DNA from: Bacteroidia bacterium
GTDB lineage: Bacteria > Bacteroidota > Bacteroidia > NS11-12g > UBA9320
Direction: 5' to 3'
DNA length: 10,427 nucleotides
Assembly (NCBI GenBank): GCA_013042025.1
Contig: JABDQY010000086.1
Span: 1-10,427 of the forward strand
Shown here: positions 1 through 5,724 of the stretch, one piece after another
Position numbering within the stretch: the stretch's first letter is position 1
Layout of the letters: each line of letters starts with the position of its first letter
The notes under the pieces: model-generated
What the model was told of the DNA's origin: nothing
The model's input: the letters and a program-made list of their open reading frames with translations, nothing else
The model's database searches: none
Made by a program: the position numbers and the translations under genes

Positions 1-213
1 GTGCAATCGGCCGAAAAGGGTGCTTACCCGCAGTTGATGTGTGCTACGGAAGTTAATCTAGACCAAAGTGGCTTTTATGGACCAACAGGAAGAAGCAATT
101 GGGTTGGACCTGTAGGAGCACACAAATTGGAAGCACATGCTAAGGATAAAGCAGTTGCTAAAAAACTGTGGGAACTTTCGGAGAAAGAAACAGGAGTAAA
201 ATGGAATATCTAA
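1..213 (+). CDS. Short-chain dehydrogenase/reductase, C-terminal part (5' end outside the window)
   Basis: Only the last 70 codons are present. The frame is open from the first base, and the GTG at position 1 is an internal valine codon, not a start. The residues fit the C-terminus of the retinol-dehydrogenase/protochlorophyllide-reductase-like branch of classical SDR oxidoreductases: a helix ending in 'GAYPQLMCATE', then 'GFYGPTG' and 'WVGPVG', then a closing helix 'AKKLWELSEKETGVKW'. These proteins use NAD(P)H to oxidise or reduce alcohols and carbonyl compounds in the cytoplasm. The Rossmann motif (TGxxxGxG) and catalytic YxxxK lie upstream of the window, so activity and cofactor cannot be checked. 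The AraC-type regulator starts 9 nt after the stop, which suggests co-transcription and possibly control of this enzyme. Family call is fairly firm; substrate unknown. Confidence 0.75.
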   Translation: MQSAEKGAYPQLMCATEVNLDQSGFYGPTGRSNWVGPVGAHKLEAHAKDKAVAKKLWELSEKETGVKWNI

Positions 214-222
214 ATTTGTATA

Positions 223-1134
223 ATGCAACACTTTAAAACGTTATCGTCTTATTTAGATTATCTGGGACTGCCTCGACCAGAGCACCCCATGTTGAGCGTT
301 TTCAATTCAAAAGGTGATGGTTATCTACCCTGTCCAAGGGAAAGTTCTCCGCCAATTACGAATGATTGCTATTCCATTAGTTTTAAAAAATATGTATCGG
401 GAAATTTAAACTACGGACGAACAAAATATGATTTTACGAATGGTGCGTTAATTTTCCTTTCGCCAAGACAAGTCTTACAATGGGATAATAGCGTAGTATT
501 TGAGCAAAAAGGTTTTTCAATAAACTTCCACGAAGATTTCTTAAAGGGAACAACATTAGCTCATCAAATAAAAAAATACGGATTCTTTTCTTACTCCACC
601 AATGAAGCATTGCATCATTCACCAAAAGAAGAAAAGCAAATAGAATCAATAGTAGAAAACATTGAAATTGAGTATCAAAACAACCAAGATGCCTTTAGCA
701 AAGAGATTATTATTTCTCAATTGGACACGTTGTTAAAATATGCAAATCGTTTCTATGAAAGACAGTTTTTACATCGAAAAGAGATATCGCATGATTTGTT
801 AGAACAATTTAATCTGCATTTAACTGAATATTTTCAATCAGGACAATTACAAGAGAAAGGAATTCCAAGCATTGAGCAGATAGCAAATGACTTGTCCATT
901 TCACAACGTTATTTAAGTGATACGCTCAAAAAAGAAACAGGTAAGACCTCTACTGAACATTTGCATTTGCAATTAATTGATGAGGCAAAAAATGTATTAT
1001 TACAACCAAATAAAAGTATATCTGAGGTTGCATATGAATTAGGCTTTGAATACCCACCCTATTTTTCGAGATTATTCAAAAAGAAAGAAGGTATAAGTCC
1101 AACCGAGTACAGAGAACACTATAAATTGAATTAA
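223..1134 (+). CDS. AraC/XylS-family transcriptional regulator
   Basis: A 303-residue protein of ordinary length for the family. The C-terminal part (about 195-300) is a double helix-turn-helix AraC domain. The first HTH is around 216-238 ('IEQIANDLSISQRYLSDTLKK'-type). The second is around 265-287 and ends in the family signature 'FSRLFKKKEGISPTEYR'. The N-terminal 180 residues look like the cupin-like sensing/dimerisation half of Bacteroidota AraC proteins, with 'GALIFLSPRQVLQW' and 'GFSINFHEDFL'. It is expected to bind DNA in the cytoplasm and to activate or repress nearby genes in response to an unidentified ligand. It lies 9 nt after the dehydrogenase stop and 3 nt before the membrane-protein gene, so those two are the likeliest targets. 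The ATG at 223 is the only sensible start. Function class is secure; ligand and targets are inferred. Confidence 0.92.
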   Translation: MQHFKTLSSYLDYLGLPRPEHPMLSVFNSKGDGYLPCPRESSPPITNDCYSISFKKYVSGNLNYGRTKYDFTNGALIFLSPRQVLQWDNSVVFEQKGFSINFHEDFLKGTTLAHQIKKYGFFSYSTNEALHHSPKEEKQIESIVENIEIEYQNNQDAFSKEIIISQLDTLLKYANRFYERQFLHRKEISHDLLEQFNLHLTEYFQSGQLQEKGIPSIEQIANDLSISQRYLSDTLKKETGKTSTEHLHLQLIDEAKNVLLQPNKSISEVAYELGFEYPPYFSRLFKKKEGISPTEYREHYKLN

Positions 1135-1137
1135 ACA

Positions 1138-1653
1138 ATGGAACTATTAAAATTAGCAACAGATTGGGCGAAAGCCGAAGTCTTCTCAACACGTTTCTTC
1201 ATCTTCTTTGCACTATTATTTTTGATTGCAAGTATCGGATTTTGGCAATTGGGTAAAACCGATTTAGCAAAGGCTTACATTATCCCAACCTTGGTTGCAG
1301 GTATATTGCTTATGACCATAGGACTTGGTTTATTTTTCACTAATAAATCTAGAATTACCAAATTCGAAAAAGCATTCAACACTGACGCTCCTGCCTTTTA
1401 TCAGTCAGAAATTGATCGTTCCGAAAGTACTTTAAAGGAATACACTGTTGTATTCAAAGTAATTCCAATACTAATTATCATCGCTGCCTTACTTATTCTT
1501 TTTGTTAATACACCAACTTGGAGAGCAATTGGTATTACAACCATTGCAATGTTGGGTGTAATCTTATTAGTTGATGGAACAGCACACTCCAGAATTGAAG
1601 CGTACCATAAAGACTTAAAGTTGGTACATCCAGAAAATGATATTAACAAATAA
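1138..1653 (+). CDS. Uncharacterised four-helix inner-membrane protein
   Basis: A 171-residue hydrophobic protein that I do not recognise as a named family. It shows four likely transmembrane helices at about 19-37, 45-67, 106-123 and 128-146. They form two hairpins separated by a polar segment (about 68-104) that contains 'NKSRITKFEKAF'. The C-terminus is charged. No catalytic motif is visible. The ATG is 3 nt after the AraC regulator's stop, the tightest spacing in the window, so the two are almost certainly co-transcribed and probably translationally linked. This suggests a role in the same response as the regulator and dehydrogenase, but the sequence does not say what it is. Two hairpins directly follow the gene. 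The reading frame is well supported by hydrophobic periodicity and by the operon context. Confidence 0.75.
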   Translation: MELLKLATDWAKAEVFSTRFFIFFALLFLIASIGFWQLGKTDLAKAYIIPTLVAGILLMTIGLGLFFTNKSRITKFEKAFNTDAPAFYQSEIDRSESTLKEYTVVFKVIPILIIIAALLILFVNTPTWRAIGITTIAMLGVILLVDGTAHSRIEAYHKDLKLVHPENDINK

Positions 1654-1920
1654 CTGCACTTAATACTGTGCTAGTATTAGTGGATTGAGGGCTAGCTTCA
1701 ACCAGGTTTCATTAAATTAAACTATATTGTAATGCGAAAAGCAGTCGCTTAAAATCCTACACTTCTCAGATACGAGATTGTTGAAAGTTATAGCTCATTA
1801 TCCGCAACTAAGGTGGCTGATTTTTCATGTTACTTTTGTTTATACCCCCGCAGTGCTCGCAAAATCATAAAAATTAGAACCACTATGTTTAGTATCGCAT
1901 TAGGAAAATCTATTTCAATT
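1654..1920. other. 267-nt spacer without a convincing gene
   Basis: The left end holds two adjacent hairpins, listed separately. The rest is non-coding as far as I can read it. An open frame extends upstream from the hydrolase start to a GTG at 1813, but the extra residues are rich in Cys, Arg and Tyr and spoil an otherwise good lipoprotein signal, so I treat that stretch as leader. TACTTTTG at 1831-1838 matches the Bacteroidota -7 element TAnnTTTG. I see no TTTG/TTG at the expected distance upstream, so it is only a weak promoter candidate; it would give a leader of about 80 nt for the hydrolase. No tRNA or known RNA fold is apparent. Confidence 0.5.
1657..1701 (+). terminator. Two consecutive hairpins after the AraC/membrane-protein genes (possible terminator)
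   Basis: Hairpin one is a perfect 7-bp inverted repeat, TAATACT (1661-1667) and AGTATTA (1673-1679), with a 5-nt loop. CAC/GTG (1657-1659 and 1680-1682) extends it by three pairs across one bulged T. Hairpin two is TTGAGG (1685-1690) and CTTCAA (1696-1701) around GCTAG, with one G-U wobble. They begin 3 nt after the membrane-protein stop codon. No uninterrupted T-run follows, so a classic intrinsic terminator is not demonstrated. A transcript 3' end stabiliser, or the remnant of a recombination site, is also possible. Confidence 0.4.
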
Positions 1921-2955
1921 ATGGAAATAAAAAAAACAAGCAAATTGATTAGAGTTCTCACTATAATCATTCTAAGTGGATGTTTAGGATGTGGAGAATA
2001 TCAGAATCAACAGAAAAAACTTGTTTCTGAGACAGCAACTTTAGAAATATGTAAAGAGATAGAGTTTACATCCTTAAATACTAAGCTTAGAGGAAGATTA
2101 TACTTGCCAGATAATAAATCTAAAAACAATCCTGCTGTTATAATGGCTCATGGTTTTACTACAACTATAAACGGAATGACAGCAGATAAATATGCAGAGA
2201 ATTTAAGAGAATCTGGATTTGCTGTGATATTGTATGACCATAGAAATTTTGGAATTAGTGATGGTGAGCCTCGTCAAGAAATAAACTTTTGGGCACAATC
2301 CAGAGGTTATATTGATTGTATTGATTTTGCACAAACTCTTCCTGAAGTGGACCCAGATAAAATAGCAATATGGGGTTGTAGCCTAAGTGCAGAAGAAGTT
2401 TTTCTTGTTGGTTCCATTGATGAGAGAGTAAAGGCAATTGTTTCAATGGTTCCCGCTGTGGGTAACGTATTACCTTCAAAAGATCAAGATGATAATGTCT
2501 ACACCTTTTCTAAAAACATGGTTTTAAACGACGACATCTTAGATTTGTCACAAACAATATTTGGGCCTACTCTCGTTGTTTCAACCGATCAAATAAATAA
2601 TCCAGCAGTAATCAATTTACTGCCAGCATACAAGTGGTTTACTGAATATGGAGGACGGTTTGGTAGCAATTGGAAAAATATAGTTTCTTGGTCTGATACA
2701 GATAGACCACCCAATTATCATGATGCTAATTTTTCTCAACATCTTAAAGCTCCAATTCTTATGATTGTAGCAACAAATGATGAAATGGAATATTCAAACG
2801 ATAAAGTTACTTTGGAAGTATTCAAAAGAATTACACAACCAAAAGAATGGGTTGATATTGATGGCGGCCATTTTGGATTATTATACTACCCAAGTGAATT
2901 ATTTGATAAATCAAGTAAAGCACAAATTGAGTTTCTGAATAAGTACTTGAAATAA
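1921..2955 (+). CDS. Lipoprotein alpha/beta hydrolase (COG1073-like)
   Basis: A 344-residue protein read from the ATG at 1921. This start gives a clean lipoprotein signal: basic n-region 'MEIKKTSK', hydrophobic core, and lipobox LSGC with Cys21 as the lipidated residue. In-frame upstream starts (GTG 1813, ATG 1885) would bury it. The mature part has the alpha/beta-hydrolase order: an oxyanion-side 'MAHGFT' (His77-Gly78), 'YDHRNFGISDGE', and the nucleophile elbow 'WGCSLSAEE' with Ser154. The likely acid is Asp287 ('TNDE') and the likely base is His317 ('GGHFG'). Relatives usually read G-x-S-x-S-G-G at the elbow; here Ala-Glu replaces Gly-Gly. Location is probably the cell envelope, facing the periplasm or surface. 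Substrate (ester, amide or peptide) is unknown. It stands apart from its neighbours, with 267 nt before it and an attC-like spacer after it. Confidence 0.85.
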   Translation: MEIKKTSKLIRVLTIIILSGCLGCGEYQNQQKKLVSETATLEICKEIEFTSLNTKLRGRLYLPDNKSKNNPAVIMAHGFTTTINGMTADKYAENLRESGFAVILYDHRNFGISDGEPRQEINFWAQSRGYIDCIDFAQTLPEVDPDKIAIWGCSLSAEEVFLVGSIDERVKAIVSMVPAVGNVLPSKDQDDNVYTFSKNMVLNDDILDLSQTIFGPTLVVSTDQINNPAVINLLPAYKWFTEYGGRFGSNWKNIVSWSDTDRPPNYHDANFSQHLKAPILMIVATNDEMEYSNDKVTLEVFKRITQPKEWVDIDGGHFGLLYYPSELFDKSSKAQIEFLNKYLK

Positions 2956-2965
2956 CTGTGACGCG

Positions 2966-3004
2966 TAACAATGTTTAAGCGGCAACTCATTAACGTTATA
3001 TAAC
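2966..3004 (+). repeat. Short attC-like imperfect palindrome between single-gene units
   Basis: The spacer after the hydrolase holds TAAC-AATG (2966-2973) and, inverted, CATT-AAC-GTTA (2988-2998). TAAC pairs with GTTA and AATG with CATT, with a 3-nt bulge on one side. The right end continues as the perfect 10-bp palindrome GTTATATAAC (2995-3004). The outer boxes resemble the RYYYAAC and GTTRRRY core sites of integron attC elements, and the flanking sequences (AATGTTTAAGC and AACTCATTAAC) resemble the inner boxes of classical cassettes such as that of aadA. At about 40 nt it is shorter than usual attC sites. A collapsed or degenerate attC is therefore inference; chance or an unrelated hairpin remains possible. 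Confidence 0.35.
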
Positions 3005-3017
3005 AAATAAATTAGAA

Positions 3018-3677
3018 ATGATAAAAAGACAAATAGCAATAGCATCGGGAGTTTCCTTAATTCTAATGGCAATTGTTGCAGGTTTTTCAGTTGGATATGC
3101 CTACTCCGAATTTTACAGACCTGAACAATTAGAACTTCTCAAAGACAATATTCTTCAGAACCAAGGGCTATATCAAAACATGTTGATTGGTATACTGATT
3201 ATTATAATTTTGGACTTGTTGGTTTCTTATACGCTATATAAGTTTTTTGAAAATGACAATAAAAGAATGTCCATCATATCTGGAGTAATTAGAGTTATCT
3301 ATACTGTAATTTTCGGTATAGCTACCTATCATCTCACCAAGAACTTGAACGCTAGTGATCTAAGCAACGAGGTGATTAACTCCAACTTTGAACAGTTCCA
3401 GTTAATCTGGTATAGTGGATTAGTTGTTTTTGGATTCCATATTATTTTGATCGGGGTCTTAATGAAGTTGCATCAAAAAATTCCTAAAATCTTGTGGTAC
3501 ATAACCCTGATTGCAGGTGTTTCTTACATACTAGTTCACGCACTCAAATTAACAAGCCCTAACTCTGAATTTGTAAGCACTTTGACAATGATTTTGGCAT
3601 TACCAATGGCAATTGGAGAACTTGGACTTGCATTATGGCTTATTGTGAAAGGTGGAAAAGCAGAATTAAGCAATTAA
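3018..3677 (+). CDS. DUF4386-type six-helix membrane protein
   Basis: A 219-residue integral membrane protein. Predicted helices are at about 8-28, 53-77, 85-105, 128-149, 157-176 and 186-210, which is the six-helix layout and usual length of the DUF4386 family. The fit includes an opening Arg plus hydrophobic helix ('RQIAIASGVSLILMAIVAG'), a helix-2 stretch with Asp ('IIIILDLLVSYTLYKFF') and 'SGVIRVIYTVIFG'. No biochemical function is established for the family and no catalytic residues are evident, so none is assigned. The gene starts 62 nt after the hydrolase stop, just beyond the attC-like repeat. The protease-like gene follows 61 nt later. That arrangement suggests an independent unit rather than a tight operon. 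The assignment is by recalled pattern, not by alignment. Confidence 0.75.
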   Translation: MIKRQIAIASGVSLILMAIVAGFSVGYAYSEFYRPEQLELLKDNILQNQGLYQNMLIGILIIIILDLLVSYTLYKFFENDNKRMSIISGVIRVIYTVIFGIATYHLTKNLNASDLSNEVINSNFEQFQLIWYSGLVVFGFHIILIGVLMKLHQKIPKILWYITLIAGVSYILVHALKLTSPNSEFVSTLTMILALPMAIGELGLALWLIVKGGKAELSN

Positions 3678-3738
3678 ACCGGCCATTAATAAAGTGTATG
3701 AAGAGATTTGATTTTAAAGAAATTGGTGAAAATTAAAG

Positions 3739-4560
3739 ATGATAAATAAATCACCCTCTGTCATTGCCGTAGCCATGTTAGTTGTTATCGGGCTAATTAT
3801 GCTTATGCCAACAGTGGTTATGTTTAACAAAGTGCTTAAAAATGACTTTAAAGCGGAGTATGTAGATCTCACCTTCAAAATGGGCTTGCTTTTTCTAATG
3901 GGCTACAGCTTTATAAGAAAACTAAATATTGACAGGGTTGCAGGTTTATCAAGACAGTACCCTTGGAGATTTAAATATTTAAATTTTATCCCAGTTTATT
4001 TATTCATCATTGGGTTTCTTGGTGTTTACTCGCGTGATTTTGGGTTAATTGAGCCGACCAACCTCATATTGTTACTCATTGCTTGTCTTATGGTTGGCTT
4101 TGCTGAAGAATATCTGTTCAGAGGTGTATTACAATCGATTTTTTTAAAAAAGTACGCAAAACGTAAAAACGGAATTTTAATGAGTGTACTTCTGACATCT
4201 TTGTTTTTTGGCTTTTTTCATCTCATAAATCTAGCCAATAATGATAATACCTGGCAAGTGTTGGTTCAAGTGGTCTTTGCTATGTTCATTGGATTCTTTT
4301 TCGGGGTGTTGTTGCTTAAAACCAATAAGCTAATTCCGATTGCCATTACACACGGACTTATTAATTTTTTCTTTTCACTGGCTTTGCTACCCGGAATTAA
4401 AACCATTCAAGATGAGGCTACCAACGCAGTATCCTTTGCCCCAATCATCGTATTCTTACCACTGCTTATTATTGGGTTATTCATCTATAAAAAACTTGAT
4501 AAAAAGGAAATTATTCAAAAATTAAAAACTGAAAATATACGAAACTTAGAAAGCGATTAG
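3739..4560 (+). CDS. CPBP-family intramembrane glutamic endopeptidase (Rce1/abortive-infection type)
   Basis: A 273-residue polytopic membrane protein carrying all the CPBP (PF02517) motifs. These are EEYLFRG with Glu123, Glu124 and Arg128; FFxFFH ending at His161; and HGLIN with His205 and Asn209. In the family, the Glu and His residues form the active site inside the membrane; eukaryotic Rce1 trims prenylated CaaX proteins. Bacterial members are linked to bacteriocin self-immunity, peptide maturation and stress, but many have no known substrate. About eight hydrophobic segments are visible, and the tail (250-273) is charged. No bacteriocin gene is adjacent, so immunity cannot be argued from context. 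The ATG at 3739 directly follows a 12-codon mini-frame (3698-3736). Family call is firm; role unknown. Confidence 0.9.
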   Translation: MINKSPSVIAVAMLVVIGLIMLMPTVVMFNKVLKNDFKAEYVDLTFKMGLLFLMGYSFIRKLNIDRVAGLSRQYPWRFKYLNFIPVYLFIIGFLGVYSRDFGLIEPTNLILLLIACLMVGFAEEYLFRGVLQSIFLKKYAKRKNGILMSVLLTSLFFGFFHLINLANNDNTWQVLVQVVFAMFIGFFFGVLLLKTNKLIPIAITHGLINFFFSLALLPGIKTIQDEATNAVSFAPIIVFLPLLIIGLFIYKKLDKKEIIQKLKTENIRNLESD

Positions 4561-4597
4561 AGGCCTTCTTAGAATCTATTTAACTAAATATGAAAGA

Positions 4598-4966
4598 ATG
4601 AATTCAAAAATAAATATACCTAATGCCATAGAAAACATTACAAATCATTTTTCTCCCAAAATTATTGGTGAAGTGAATGATGTTTATGTCAAGATTGTAA
4701 AAATATTGGGTGACAAAGTACCATGGCACAATCATAAAGATGAAGATGAGCTCTTCTACATTCTAGAGGGATCATTAGAAATGGAAATACAAAACAAAAA
4801 GCCATTTCAAATGAATAAGGGGGACTTATACGTTGTGAAAAAAGGCGTCGATCATAAAGTGAGTTCCAAAAACGAGTGTCATCTTATGTTGATTGAAAAC
4901 AAAACGACATTACATACTGGAGAGGTATCCACTCAAATCACAAAATCAATAGAGAATCAAAAATGA
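4598..4966 (+). CDS. Small single-domain cupin protein
   Basis: A 122-residue cytoplasmic protein consisting of one cupin barrel. Motif 1 is 'PWHNHKDEDELFYILEG': His44, His46 and Glu51 are the expected metal ligands, and Gly58 closes the motif. Motif 2 is 'GDLYVVKKGVDH', with His86 as the fourth ligand; Lys replaces the usual Pro of the PxG turn. All four ligands are present, so a metal-binding barrel is likely. Cupins of this size include isomerases, dioxygenases and non-enzymatic ligand binders, so the reaction cannot be named. It sits 37 nt after the protease gene and may be read through from it, but the two families have no recognised functional link. Confidence 0.88.
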   Translation: MNSKINIPNAIENITNHFSPKIIGEVNDVYVKIVKILGDKVPWHNHKDEDELFYILEGSLEMEIQNKKPFQMNKGDLYVVKKGVDHKVSSKNECHLMLIENKTTLHTGEVSTQITKSIENQK

Positions 4967-5060
4967 AGAAAAAGACTTGTGTTAATTGATAAAGAATAAT
5001 ATGAACTATTAAGTATGTAATAGAATATATGGCTTGTTATCAGACCCAATAATTGTACAG

Positions 5061-5615
5061 ATGACTTTTGAAAAAGTAACTATTCGAGAAACAACAGAAA
5101 TTGATTTGGATGACATCATTCAAGTAGAGACAATTGCTTTTGGGCAAGATGAAGAAGCAATACTGGTTTCAGATTTATTGAGTGATACAACGGCAAAACC
5201 AACCCTATCTTTATTGGCATTCTGCGAAAGCAAACCAGTTGGTCATGTTATGTTTTCGCGGGTTTATGTTAAAAATTCACAGCATCAACCCCTAATGCAC
5301 ATATTAGCTCCATTAGCAGTAATTCCTAGCTTTCAAAGAAAAGGAATTGGTGGTAAATTGATTAACAAGGGAATTGAAACTTTAAAGGCACGAGGAAGTG
5401 AGTTGGTTTTTGTTTTGGGACATGAAACCTACTACCCTAAATTTGGGTTTATACCCAATGCGGGTAAGTTTGGGTTTGCACCTCCTTATCCTATTGCTGA
5501 AAAGCATGTTAATGCATGGATGTTTCAATGGTTAAACAAAGAGAAACAGAATAGCTGTAGTGGTAAGATTACATGTGCAGATGTATTGAATAATCCTAAG
5601 TATTGGGTGGATTAA
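5061..5615 (+). CDS. GNAT-family N-acetyltransferase (YhbS-like, COG3153)
   Basis: A 184-residue protein from the ATG at 5061. A TTG nine codons upstream (5034) is in frame, but the extra residues add nothing seen in the family and the ATG fits the usual 'VTIRETTEID' opening. The acetyl-CoA pyrophosphate loop is 'VIPSFQRKGIGGKLI' (Q-x-x-G-x-G, Gln92, Gly95, Gly97). The later 'GHETYYPKFGFIPN' followed by 'FGFAPPYP' is the signature of the YhbS-like branch. The enzyme should move an acetyl group from acetyl-CoA to an amine on a small molecule or protein in the cytoplasm; the acceptor is unknown. The gene is separated by 94 nt from the cupin and by 109 nt from the kinase, so it is probably expressed alone. 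Confidence 0.88.
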   Translation: MTFEKVTIRETTEIDLDDIIQVETIAFGQDEEAILVSDLLSDTTAKPTLSLLAFCESKPVGHVMFSRVYVKNSQHQPLMHILAPLAVIPSFQRKGIGGKLINKGIETLKARGSELVFVLGHETYYPKFGFIPNAGKFGFAPPYPIAEKHVNAWMFQWLNKEKQNSCSGKITCADVLNNPKYWVD

Positions 5616-5680
5616 GAATAATATTATGGGTTAATCTCCCTATTGAATTTATGGTGTTTTAATTAATTGAGCAATGAACG

Positions 5681-5698
5681 TGCTTACATAAATAAGCA
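5681..5698 (+). promoter_or_regulatory. Inverted repeat upstream of the histidine kinase gene
   Basis: TGCTTA (5681-5686) and TAAGCA (5693-5698) form a perfect 6-bp inverted repeat around CATAAA, 26 nt before the kinase start. It could be an operator or a leader hairpin. The short arms mean chance cannot be excluded, and no clear TTTG/TAnnTTTG promoter pair is visible beside it. Confidence 0.25.
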
Positions 5699-5724
5699 GA
5701 TAGCTTTATATTCGCTAAATATTG

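Noticed and set aside
211..218. TAAATTTG matching the Bacteroidota -7 element TAnnTTTG ahead of the AraC gene
   Set aside because: It overlaps the dehydrogenase stop codon, lies 4 nt before the AraC start, and has no TTTG/TTG at the right distance upstream; co-transcription with the dehydrogenase is simpler.
434..649. Antisense open frame within the AraC gene (similar ones occur within the membrane-protein, hydrolase and barrel genes)
   Set aside because: No family signature, wholly inside a well-supported gene on the other strand, and hydrophobic content explained by the complement of that gene.
1813..1920. N-terminal extension of the hydrolase from GTG 1813 or ATG 1885
   Set aside because: The extension would bury a textbook lipoprotein signal peptide that begins at ATG 1921, and its residues look like translated non-coding DNA.
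4340..4525. Overlapping plus-strand frame inside the CPBP protease gene
   Set aside because: Shifted-frame shadow of a conserved coding region; no independent support.
3739..4560. CPBP protease as part of a bacteriocin immunity or phage-defence locus
   Set aside because: No bacteriocin precursor, modification enzyme, transporter or defence gene lies beside it; the family name alone is not evidence.
5034..5060. TTG start nine codons upstream for the acetyltransferase
   Set aside because: The ATG at 5061 begins where the GNAT fold normally begins; the upstream residues are not typical of the family.
5443..5477. Inverted repeat TTGGGT/ACCCAA and direct repeat TTTGGGTTT inside the acetyltransferase gene
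   Set aside because: They encode the repeated FGF motif normal for the YhbS-like branch, so protein constraint explains them.
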